The position numbers and the translations under genes were made by a program. Below the pieces are notes generated by a model that saw only the letters and a program-made list of their open reading frames with translations, searched no databases and was not told where the DNA came from. Positions 25,834 to 33,483 of a stretch of DNA of 64,000 nucleotides are shown here, piece by piece. The DNA lies in assembly GCF_900091475.1 (NCBI RefSeq), contig NZ_FMIB01000002.1:3162001-3226000 (forward strand), written 5' to 3'. The stretch is from Micromonospora chersina (GTDB taxonomy: Bacteria; Actinomycetota; Actinomycetes; Mycobacteriales; Micromonosporaceae). How positions within the stretch are numbered: position 1 is the first letter of the stretch; each line of letters opens with the position of its first letter.

Positions 25834-27375
25834 GTGGGTGACCCGGCCGTCGTGGTGGGGGTGGACCTCGGCACCACCAGCACCAAGGCGGTCGCGTACG
25901 ACACCGGCGGCCGGCAGCTCGCCACGCACTCGATCGGCTATCCGCTGGAGGAGCCGCACCCCGGCTACGCCGAGCAGGACCCGGCACTGATCTTCGACGC
26001 GGTGGTGGGCTCGATCCGTGCGGTGATCGCGGAGCTGGGCCGGCCGGTCGCCGGCCTGTCGTTCAGCACCGCGATGCACAGCCTCATCGGGCTCGACGCC
26101 GGCGGCGCCCCGCTCACCCCCTCGGTCACCTGGGCCGACTCCCGGGCCGCCGCCCAGGCCGAGCGGCTGCGCGCCGTCCCCGCCGGGCTGGCCCTGCACC
26201 GGCGCACCGGCACGCCCGTGCACCCGATGGCGCCGCTGCCCAAGCTGGTCTGGTTCGCCGAGCAGCAGCCGAAGCTGCACGAGCGTGTCGCGCACTGGGT
26301 CGGCATCAAGGAGTACGTGCTGCTGCGGCTGGCCGAGGCGCTGGTCATCGACCACTCGGTCGCCTCCGCCACCGGCCTCATGAACATCCACCGGCTCGCC
26401 TGGGACCCCGAGGCGCTCGGCATCGCGGGGATCACCGAGCAGCAGCTTCCGCAGCTCGTCCCCACCACCCACGTGCTGCCCGGGCTCACCGCCGAGGCGG
26501 CGCGGGCCACCGGCCTGCCCGCCGGCACCCCGCTGGTCGTGGGCGCCGGCGACGGGCCGCTGGCGAACCTGGGGCTCGGCGCGGTGCATCCCGGCGAGGT
26601 GGCCTGCTCCATCGGCACCAGCGGGGCCATGCGGGTGATGGTGGAACGCCCCGGCGTCGACCCGCTCGGCGGCGTCTTCTGCTACGCGCTGACCGAGCAC
26701 CGCTGGGTGGTCGGCGGGGCGATCAACAACGGCGGGATCGTCCTCCAGTGGGCCAACGAGGCGCTCGCCCCCGAGCTGGGCGAGCACGCCGAGGAGGAGC
26801 TGCTCGACCTGGCCGCCCGGGCGCCGGTCGGCTCCGGCGGGCTGATCATGTTGCCGTACCTGCTCAGCGAGCGGGCGCCGCACTGGAGCGCGCTGCCCCG
26901 CGGCGCGTACGTGGGGCTGACCCACGGGCACGGCCGGGCCCACCTGGTCCGGGCCGCGCTGGAGGGGGTCTGCCAGCAGCTCGCCCTCGTCCTCGCCTCG
27001 GTGCGGGCCGCCGGCAACGAGGTACGCGAGATCCGCGCCAGCGGCGGCTTCGCCCGCAGCCCGCTGTGGCGGCAGATCCTCGCCGACGCGCTCGGCATGC
27101 CGGTGCGTTTCCCGGCCGGGCACGAGGGCTCCAGCTTCGGGGCCGCGCTGCTCGGCATGCAGGCGCTCGGCCTGATCGAGTCGATCGAGGTCGCCGCCGA
27201 CCTGGTCCGCATCGAGGAGACGGTCCGCCCGGACCCCGCCTCCGCCGCCACGTACGCGGCCCTGCTGCCGCTCTTCTCCGAGCTGTACGACGCGCTCGTC
27301 CCGACGTTCGCGTCCCTGCGGCGGCTGGCGCCGAGCCTGCCGCCGGAACCACCACCCACCGCTCCTCCCCAGTGA
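25834..27375 (+). CDS. gntK: Gluconokinase, FGGY family
   Basis: A 513-residue sugar kinase that phosphorylates gluconate to 6-phosphogluconate in the cytosol. The first phosphate-binding loop is GVDLGTTSTKAVAYD; the substrate segment has SFSTAMHSLIGLD and WADSRAA; the second domain shows VGAGDGPLANLGLGA, CSIGTSGAMRVM and ASGGFARSPLWRQILAD. Catalytic Asp lies in the VVVGAGDG stretch. The GTG start has AGGAGG six bases upstream. The gluconate permease gene follows after 37 bases, so the two form an uptake-and-activation operon. No GntR regulator is in the window. Confidence 0.93.
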   Translation: MGDPAVVVGVDLGTTSTKAVAYDTGGRQLATHSIGYPLEEPHPGYAEQDPALIFDAVVGSIRAVIAELGRPVAGLSFSTAMHSLIGLDAGGAPLTPSVTWADSRAAAQAERLRAVPAGLALHRRTGTPVHPMAPLPKLVWFAEQQPKLHERVAHWVGIKEYVLLRLAEALVIDHSVASATGLMNIHRLAWDPEALGIAGITEQQLPQLVPTTHVLPGLTAEAARATGLPAGTPLVVGAGDGPLANLGLGAVHPGEVACSIGTSGAMRVMVERPGVDPLGGVFCYALTEHRWVVGGAINNGGIVLQWANEALAPELGEHAEEELLDLAARAPVGSGGLIMLPYLLSERAPHWSALPRGAYVGLTHGHGRAHLVRAALEGVCQQLALVLASVRAAGNEVREIRASGGFARSPLWRQILADALGMPVRFPAGHEGSSFGAALLGMQALGLIESIEVAADLVRIEETVRPDPASAATYAALLPLFSELYDALVPTFASLRRLAPSLPPEPPPTAPPQ

Positions 27376-27412
27376 TCGCCCGTACCGGAGGCACGGACGA
27401 CTACCGAAGGTC

Positions 27413-28939
27413 GTGATTGCCGTGGTCACACTGCTCGCCGCACCGGCGGAACCGCTCACGAACGCCGGCAACACCCAGCTCGTCATCGCCGCCGTGCTCG
27501 GCATCGCCGCCGTGGTGGTGCTGATCGGCTGGGGCAAGGTGCACCCGTTCCTGGCGCTGATCCTCGGCGCGGCCGTGCTCGGCGTGGTCGCCGGGGTCAG
27601 CGCCGACAAGATCGTCACCTCGTTCAGCGGCGGGGTCGGCTCGACCGTCGGCGGCGTCGGCCTGCTGATCGCGCTCGGCGCGATGATCGGCGGCCTGCTC
27701 GCCGAGTCCGGCGGCGCGGACAGCATCGTGGAACGGGTGGTCGGCCGGGTCTCCGGCGGCGCGCTGCCGTGGGCCATGGCCGGCGTGGCCGCGCTGATCG
27801 GGCTGCCGCTCTTCTTCGAGGTCGGCGTGGTGCTGCTGGTCCCGATCGTGCTGCTGGTCTCCCGCCGGGTCGACGTGCCGCTCATGAAGATCGGCATCCC
27901 GGCGCTGGCGGGCCTGTCGGTGCTGCACGGCCTGGTGCCGCCGCACCCCGGCCCGCTGGTCGCGATCGACGCGCTCGGCGCGAACCTGGGCCAGACCCTG
28001 GCCCTGGGCCTGCTCGTCGCGATCCCCACGGTGATCATCGCCGGCCCGGTCTTCGGTAATTTCATCGCCCGGCACGTGCCGGCCACCGCGCCCGAGGCGC
28101 TGCTGCCCACCCGGCGGCCGCTCGCCGTCGGCGGGGAGCGGCGGCCGACCCGCCCCGGCGAGGGCCGGCTCGACGCCGACGGCGACCTGGTCACCGAGGA
28201 CGACCTGGTCAACCCGGGCGCCGGCCGCCCCGGCGCGCCGATCGAGGAGCCGGTGGGTCCCCGCGCCCGCCGCGAGCCCGCGCTGTGGGCCGCCGTGGTC
28301 ACCGTGCTGCTGCCCGTGGTGCTGATGCTGCTGCGCGCGATCGGCGAGCTGACGCTGGCCGAGGGCACCGCCGGCCGCAAGACGCTCGACATCATCGGCA
28401 CGCCGATCGTCGCGCTGCTGGCCGGCGTCATCTTCGCGATGATCTTCCTGGGCTACCGGACCGGGTTCAGCCGCAGCCAGGTCTCCGGTTTCCTGGGCGG
28501 CTCGCTGCCGGCGATCGCCGGCATCCTGCTGATCGTCGCGGCCGGCGGCGGCTTCAAGCAGGTGCTCGTCGACGCCGGCGTGGGCAACATGGTCGCGGAC
28601 GCCGCCAAGGGCGCGAACCTGTCGCCGCTGCTGCTGGGCTGGCTGGTCGCCGTCGGCATCCGGGTGGCCACCGGCTCGGCCACCGTCGCCACGATCACCG
28701 CCGCCGGCATCGTGTCGCCGCTCGCGGCCACCCTCCAGGGCCCCGAGGTGGCGCTGCTGGCGCTGGCCATCGGCTGCGGATCGCTGTTCTTCTCGCACGT
28801 CAACGACGCCGGCTTCTGGCTGGTGAAGGAGTACTTCGGGTTGACCGTCGGGCAGACCATCAAGAGCTGGTCGGTGATGGAGACCATCATCTCGGTGGTC
28901 GGCTTCGCCGGCGTACTCCTGCTCGACCTGGTGTTGTAG
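27413..28939 (+). CDS. gntP: Gluconate:H+ symporter, GntP family
   Basis: A 508-residue permease with about 13 helices. Family features: GWGKVHPFLALILGAAVLG near the start, LPLFFEVGVVLLVPIV, GLVPPHPGPL (a signature loop), and GCGSLFFSHVNDAGFWLVKEYFG at about 455-478. A long cytosolic loop at about 225-285, rich in Arg, Gly and Asp, is longer than in the Bacillus and E. coli proteins. The start could be GTG 27413 or GTG 27422; GAAGG precedes both. It is paired with the gluconokinase gene. A bidirectional hairpin follows. Confidence 0.92.
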   Translation: MIAVVTLLAAPAEPLTNAGNTQLVIAAVLGIAAVVVLIGWGKVHPFLALILGAAVLGVVAGVSADKIVTSFSGGVGSTVGGVGLLIALGAMIGGLLAESGGADSIVERVVGRVSGGALPWAMAGVAALIGLPLFFEVGVVLLVPIVLLVSRRVDVPLMKIGIPALAGLSVLHGLVPPHPGPLVAIDALGANLGQTLALGLLVAIPTVIIAGPVFGNFIARHVPATAPEALLPTRRPLAVGGERRPTRPGEGRLDADGDLVTEDDLVNPGAGRPGAPIEEPVGPRARREPALWAAVVTVLLPVVLMLLRAIGELTLAEGTAGRKTLDIIGTPIVALLAGVIFAMIFLGYRTGFSRSQVSGFLGGSLPAIAGILLIVAAGGGFKQVLVDAGVGNMVADAAKGANLSPLLLGWLVAVGIRVATGSATVATITAAGIVSPLAATLQGPEVALLALAIGCGSLFFSHVNDAGFWLVKEYFGLTVGQTIKSWSVMETIISVVGFAGVLLLDLVL

Positions 28940-28953
28940 CGGCCGCGTGCCGC

Positions 28954-28986
28954 GCGGGCGCCCGGCCCGGCCGGTCGGGCGCCCGC
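28954..28986. terminator. Bidirectional hairpin between gntP and the convergent ABM gene
   Basis: Perfect 11-base arms (GCGGGCGCCCG and complement) with an 11-base loop, between the stops at 28939 and 28988. It can serve both genes. Confidence 0.65.
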
Positions 28987-28987
28987 G

Positions 28988-29305
28988 TCACGGCGCCTCG
29001 ACGCCGGAGATGCGGAACTTGTGCACCTCGGCGCCGAGGATCATCGCCGCCTGCTCCCCGTCCGGGCCGGCGCCGCGGAAGTCCAGCAGTTGCTGGTCGG
29101 ACTCCCACCGCTCGTAGACGTTGATCCGGCCCGGCTCGACCAGGTCCGCGCTGACCGCGAAGTCCACGCAACCCGGCGCCGAGCGGGCCGCCCGGACGAC
29201 GTCGACGCAGGAGGCCAGGTAGGCGTCCCGCCGGGCCGGGTCGACGTAGAGGGTGCCGGCGACGATGAACAACGTGACCTCCCGAGGGTGAGCCGTCCGG
29301 CCCAT
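28988..29305 (-). CDS. Antibiotic biosynthesis monooxygenase (ABM) domain protein
   Basis: A 105-residue dimeric ferredoxin-like domain. It shows the family pattern: FIVAGTLYVDPARRDAYLASC, ARSAPGCVDFAVSAD, NVYERWESDQQLLDF. Members degrade heme, oxidise quinols or have no known activity; the N-terminal Asn and Trp used by oxygenase members cannot be matched with certainty. ATG 29305 is used; a TTG at about 29275 has GGAGG five bases ahead and would give a shorter N-terminus. Confidence 0.82.
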   Translation of the reverse strand: MGRTAHPREVTLFIVAGTLYVDPARRDAYLASCVDVVRAARSAPGCVDFAVSADLVEPGRINVYERWESDQQLLDFRGAGPDGEQAAMILGAEVHKFRISGVEAP

Positions 29306-29323
29306 CCTGGCACCCCGGGCGGA

Positions 29324-30082
29324 TCAGGCCCGGCTGATCGCGTTGGCGTGGATCGCCTCGTTCAGGTACGCCGCCAGCCCCGGCCGGATGTTCTCGTAGT
29401 ACGCGGTGAACCGCGGGTCGGCCAGGTACATGTCCGCGAGCCCGGTGTGGATCTCGTACGAGCAGTCGTAGAACCACCGGCTGATGAGCTGCCGGTGCTC
29501 CTCGGCCAGCGCCATGGCCTCCGCCGAGTCGGCCGGCGCGCCCGACTCCATGAGCGCGGTGATCCGCCGCCCCCACTCCTCGTTCTCGGCCTTGTTGCGC
29601 AGCCAGTCGTCCTTCGAGTAGCGGGCGGCCCGCTCGCTCGACTGCCGGTACGCCTCGGTGCCGCCCCAGCGCCGCTCGGCCTCCTCGGCGTGCTCGTCCG
29701 GGTCGAAGTTCCCGAACACCTCGAACCGCTCCTCCGGGGTGAGCTGAATGTTCAACTTTCTCGCCTCCATCGCGAGTTCGATCGCCGCGACCATGTCCCG
29801 CAGCTTCCCGATCCGCCCGGTCAGCAGCTCGTGCTGCCGGCGCAGGTGCGGCAACGGGTCGCCGCCCGGGTCGTCGAGGATCTCGGCGATCTCCTCCAAC
29901 GGGAACCCCAGCTCCCGGTAGGCCCGGATCAGCTGCAACCGCTCCAGGTCCGCGTCGTCGTAGCGGCGGTAGCCCGCCGCGGTGCGGCCGCTCGGCGAGA
30001 GCAGCCCGATCTCGTCGTAGTGGTGCAGCGTCCGGACCGTCACCCGGGCCGCCCGCGCCACCTGACCCACCGTGTACGCCAT
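29324..30082 (-). CDS. MerR family regulator with TipAS-type antibiotic-recognition domain
   Basis: A 252-residue TipAL-like protein. Residues 1-70 are the MerR winged helix (YTVGQVARAARVTVRTLHHYDEIGLL, SGRTAAGYRRY), followed by a dimerisation coiled coil to about 110. From about 125 comes the TipAS fold, with GNFDPDEHAEEAERRWG, EWGRRITALM and a second half with DMYLADPRFTAYYENIRPGLAAYL. TipAS domains bind thiopeptides or other bulky drugs and activate transcription. A GGGAGGG ribosome site precedes the ATG. A MerR-type promoter with 19-base spacing lies upstream (30106-30136), so autoactivation is likely. Confidence 0.92.
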   Translation of the reverse strand: MAYTVGQVARAARVTVRTLHHYDEIGLLSPSGRTAAGYRRYDDADLERLQLIRAYRELGFPLEEIAEILDDPGGDPLPHLRRQHELLTGRIGKLRDMVAAIELAMEARKLNIQLTPEERFEVFGNFDPDEHAEEAERRWGGTEAYRQSSERAARYSKDDWLRNKAENEEWGRRITALMESGAPADSAEAMALAEEHRQLISRWFYDCSYEIHTGLADMYLADPRFTAYYENIRPGLAAYLNEAIHANAISRA

Positions 30083-30105
30083 GGTTTCCCTCCCTTCCGC
30101 GACCA

Positions 30106-30136
30106 AGGCTCCCGCCTCCCGCTGCGTGAGGGTCAA
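30106..30136 (-). promoter_or_regulatory. MerR-type promoter of the TipA-like gene (19-base spacer)
   Basis: Minus strand TTGACC (30136-30131), a 19-base spacer containing the dyad CCTC...GAGG, then GAGCCT (30111-30106). Long 19-base spacers that need DNA untwisting are typical for MerR/TipA-controlled promoters. The -10 match is weak. Confidence 0.45.
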
Positions 30137-30180
30137 GCCCGATTCTGCGGCCCGTGTCACACGGCCGGCGCGCGAAACGG

Positions 30181-30228
30181 CGATCGCCCCCGGTCTCCCG
30201 AGAGGGTGCGGGAGACCGGGGGCGATCG
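30181..30228 (-). terminator. Very strong hairpin ending the 30238-30870 gene
   Basis: Perfect 20-base arms around an eight-base loop (30201-30208), starting ten bases after the stop. Longest perfect stem in the window outside the 52 kb repeats. Confidence 0.8.
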
Positions 30229-30237
30229 GGGGCCGGG

Positions 30238-30870
30238 TCAGGTGGTGATCCGCTCCCGCTCCGGAGCGGCGAAGGTCGCGCTGACCGGGGTGCGGAAGGC
30301 GTGCACCAGGCCGGCGACCGAGAGCAGCAGGAGCAGCGCCGCGCCGAGGTACATGGCCAGGGCGCCCTGCTCGGCCTTGCGGCCGAACTCGCTGAAGCCG
30401 TACGAGGTGAGCAGCAGGCCGCGCAGCGTCTCGCCCTTGAACACGGTCTCCCGCTGGGCGGTGACGTCGGCGAGCTGCTTCTGGAGGTCGGCCAGGTTGG
30501 CGGCGTTGGTCTGCTGGGCCTGGGCCACCTGCTCGCGCAGCGCGGTCTGCGGCGCGCCCAGGTCGGCGTACGTCTTGCCGCCGCCGATCGCCTTGAGGTG
30601 CAGGCCGATGTACTCGTTGGCGTAGCACTCGGCCTGCTTGCCCGTGGTGAGCCGCTTGCCGGCGTACTCGCGCAGGCAGTCCGACTTCTTCTCCTCGTCG
30701 CTCAGCTTGTCGGCCGGCGTGAAGCTGATGTGCTGGGCGGCGAGCTGGTCGTGCACGTACTTGTTGGCGAAGTTGGCGTTCGTCGTCAGGACGACGCCGA
30801 CGACGAGCAGCAGGACCGCGAGGCCCAGCCCACCGATGCTGAACAACAGGTCGAGCGTCCGTCGCTTCAT
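30238..30870 (-). CDS. Membrane protein with coiled-coil extracytoplasmic or cytosolic loop
   Basis: A 210-residue protein with a first helix at about 9-30, a 140-residue soluble loop and a last helix at about 172-192. The loop contains NANFANKYVHDQLAAQHISF, two cysteines (CLREYAGKRLTTGKQAEC) that could form a disulfide, and a coiled-coil stretch rich in Gln (about 115-150). No family recognised. ATG start with a purine-rich site. A 20-base-pair terminator follows. The gene stands alone. Confidence 0.75.
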   Translation of the reverse strand: MKRRTLDLLFSIGGLGLAVLLLVVGVVLTTNANFANKYVHDQLAAQHISFTPADKLSDEEKKSDCLREYAGKRLTTGKQAECYANEYIGLHLKAIGGGKTYADLGAPQTALREQVAQAQQTNAANLADLQKQLADVTAQRETVFKGETLRGLLLTSYGFSEFGRKAEQGALAMYLGAALLLLLSVAGLVHAFRTPVSATFAAPERERITT

Positions 30871-30997
30871 GTCTGTACTCCTGTATGGATGGTGTCCGTC
30901 GGTTGTTGACACCATCCTGGTGGTGGACCGGGCACCGCCAGCAGGGCCGAACCCCCTGTCCTGTCCGGGACCTTCGGCCCGGCGCCGGCCGGGCCGG

Positions 30998-33277
30998 TCA
31001 GCGGGCCGCGTCGACCGGGGTGAGCGCGTGGAGCAGCTCGGACAGGGCGACCGGGCGGCCGTAGCGCCAGCCCTGGCCGTGCAGGCAGCCGATCGCGGTC
31101 ACCGCGGCGTGCTGGCTGCCGGTCTCCACGCCCTCGGCCACCACGGCCAGGTCGAACGCGCCGGCCAGCCGGTTGACCATCTCGACAGTGGCGTACGCCC
31201 GCGCGTCGTCGGCGTCCAGCCGGGACACGAACGACCGGTCGATCTTCAGCTCGGTGGCCGGGATCCGGTGCAGGTAGCTCAGCGAGGAGTAGCCGGTGCC
31301 GAAGTCGTCGATGGCGATGCGGATGCCCAGGTCGCGGAGCTGGGTCAGCCGGTCGAGCACCGCCTCGCTCCCCTCGATCAGCGCCGACTCGGTGAGTTCC
31401 AGGGTGAGCGCGCGTGGCGGCAGGCCGACCGCGCCGACCGCCTCGGTGACCGTGGCGATCAGGTCGGGCCGGCGCAGGTGGGCGGCGGCGATGTTGACGG
31501 CCACGGTCACCTCGGGCACGTGCCTCCGCCAGGTGGCCGCGGCCCGGCACGCCTCGTGGATCACCCACCGGTCGATGGCCAGGATCAGCCCGGTCTCCTC
31601 GGCCAGCGGCAGGAACCGCGCCGGGGGGAGCACCCCGAGCCGGGGGTGCCGCCAGCGGACCAGCGCCTCGGCGCTGCGTACCGTGCCGGTGGCCAGGTCG
31701 ACGATGGGCTGGAACTCCATGAGCAGCTGCCCCTCGTCGACCGCGCGGCGCAGGTCGGCGATCAGCTCGGCCCGGGTCACCGCCGACTCCCGCAGCTGCG
31801 GCGTGCACGTCCGGTACGCGGACTTGCCGGCCGCCTTGGCCGCGTACATGGCGATGTCGGCGTCGCGGAGCAGGTCGGTGTGGGAGGTGTGTTGCGGGCC
31901 GTACTCGGCGATGCCGATGCTGGCCGACGGGTGCACCCCCAGGTCCTCCTCGCCGGGCAGCGGTTCGAGGGCGGCGAGCAGCCGGACGGCGAGCCGCTCC
32001 GGCGGCACCGGCCGGTCCCCGGCCACCAGCACGGCGAACTCGTCGCCGCCCAGCCGCGCGATCATCCCGTCGGGGCCGATCGCGTCACCCATCCGTTCGG
32101 CGATGGTGGTCAGCAGCCGGTCACCGGCGGCGTGCCCGAAGCGGTCGTTTACCTGCTTGAACCCGTCCAGGTCGAGGAGCAGCACGGCGACCGGCCCGCC
32201 GTCGCGCAGGGCCCGGCGCAGCCGCCGGGTGAAGGTCAACCGGTTGGGCAGGCCGGTGAGCTGGTCGGAGTAGGCGAGCCGGCGGAGCCGGGCGACCAGC
32301 CGCAGGTTCTCGTTGGCGGCCAGCCCCTGACGCAGCGCGAGCACCCCGAGCAGCGCCATCATGCCGATGAAGATCATGTGCGGGGTCTGCCCGGTGGGCC
32401 GCCGGGCGAGCACCACGGCGACGATCGCGCCGCCCACCGGCAGGTACGGCAGGGCGACCCGCCACCACGGCGGCAGCGGCGACTCGCCGGTCTCCTCCTC
32501 GCCCTCGCAGGCGGGCGGCGGCGGGTACCGGGTCGCGAGCCCCATCAGCAGGTAGCTCAGCGGCCAGCAGACGTCGATCGGATGGCCGGGGGCGTAGCTG
32601 CCGTGCGCCACCAGGGAGACGTAGACGGCGTCGGCGGCGGCCCGGGTGGCCAGACCGACCCCGATGACGGTGAGCGCCCGCCACATCGGCCGGGCCGGCC
32701 CGGCCACCGCCACCAGGATGGTGAGCTGCATCAGGTCGAGCATCGGGTAGAGCAGCCCGAAGGTGCGCTGCGGATCGGCCAGGTCGGCGTCGGCGAGGTC
32801 GCGGAAGACCACGACCCACCCGATCGGGATGAGGGCCAGGCCGACGATCACCCCGTCGAGCAGCGTGCGAGCCTGCCCGACCAGGCTGCGCGGGGCGGCC
32901 AGGGAACAGAGCAGCGCGGCGGTGCCGGTGACGATGCCGGCGGTGAACAGCCCGCCGACCAGCGGGGTGTGCGGCAGGTCGTGCCCGCTGAGCCGCTCGA
33001 CCGTCCACACCGTCCGGCCGACCGCGGCGAGGATCATGGTGGCCGCGAGCAGCGCCCAGAACCGGCGCAGCGGGGTCGGGTGCCGCCGGGCCACAAGCGT
33101 GCAGGCCACCGCCGCCCAGCTCGACACCGCCACCGCGCCGAGGTCGCTGACCAGGGCCGCGCCCGGCAGGCCGCCGGCCAGCCACACCGCTTCCCCGAGT
33201 ACGACGAGGACGGCCGCGACGAGCCCGACACGGCCGGAGAGCGGGCGACGGGCCGGCGCCACGGCGGCGAGGCTCAC
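30998..33277 (-). CDS. Cyclic di-GMP turnover protein with membrane domain, GGDEF and EAL
   Basis: A 759-residue protein. About 18-320 contains eight to ten helices. GGDEF domain at about 330-490: the active site GGDEF is intact at 410-414, and the substrate loop is LDLDGFKQVNDRFGHAAGD. EAL domain at about 505-750: EAL at 537-539 (SAEALVRWRHP), ELTESALIEG, IDDFGTGYSS and VAEGVET are kept, so both synthesis and breakdown of c-di-GMP are possible. In actinomycetes such proteins affect development and morphology. The membrane part may sense an unknown signal. GTG or ATG at the start; ATG used. Confidence 0.95.
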   Translation of the reverse strand: MSLAAVAPARRPLSGRVGLVAAVLVVLGEAVWLAGGLPGAALVSDLGAVAVSSWAAVACTLVARRHPTPLRRFWALLAATMILAAVGRTVWTVERLSGHDLPHTPLVGGLFTAGIVTGTAALLCSLAAPRSLVGQARTLLDGVIVGLALIPIGWVVVFRDLADADLADPQRTFGLLYPMLDLMQLTILVAVAGPARPMWRALTVIGVGLATRAAADAVYVSLVAHGSYAPGHPIDVCWPLSYLLMGLATRYPPPPACEGEEETGESPLPPWWRVALPYLPVGGAIVAVVLARRPTGQTPHMIFIGMMALLGVLALRQGLAANENLRLVARLRRLAYSDQLTGLPNRLTFTRRLRRALRDGGPVAVLLLDLDGFKQVNDRFGHAAGDRLLTTIAERMGDAIGPDGMIARLGGDEFAVLVAGDRPVPPERLAVRLLAALEPLPGEEDLGVHPSASIGIAEYGPQHTSHTDLLRDADIAMYAAKAAGKSAYRTCTPQLRESAVTRAELIADLRRAVDEGQLLMEFQPIVDLATGTVRSAEALVRWRHPRLGVLPPARFLPLAEETGLILAIDRWVIHEACRAAATWRRHVPEVTVAVNIAAAHLRRPDLIATVTEAVGAVGLPPRALTLELTESALIEGSEAVLDRLTQLRDLGIRIAIDDFGTGYSSLSYLHRIPATELKIDRSFVSRLDADDARAYATVEMVNRLAGAFDLAVVAEGVETGSQHAAVTAIGCLHGQGWRYGRPVALSELLHALTPVDAAR

Positions 33278-33483
33278 GTCCTGCTGCGGTACAACGATTC
33301 GCTCCGGCTCTCTCTTGAGACGGGCACCCTCGACGGTGAGGACCGGTTGCGGACGGCGAACGGCGCAAGCCTAGTCAGCGCCCGGTGCCGCCGCCAGAGC
33401 CGATCGCTGTCGGCCACCGAACGGCGGCGCGGGCCGCCCCCACCGCAGTGGAGACGGCCCGCGTCGTCATCGGGTGCCGCTGG

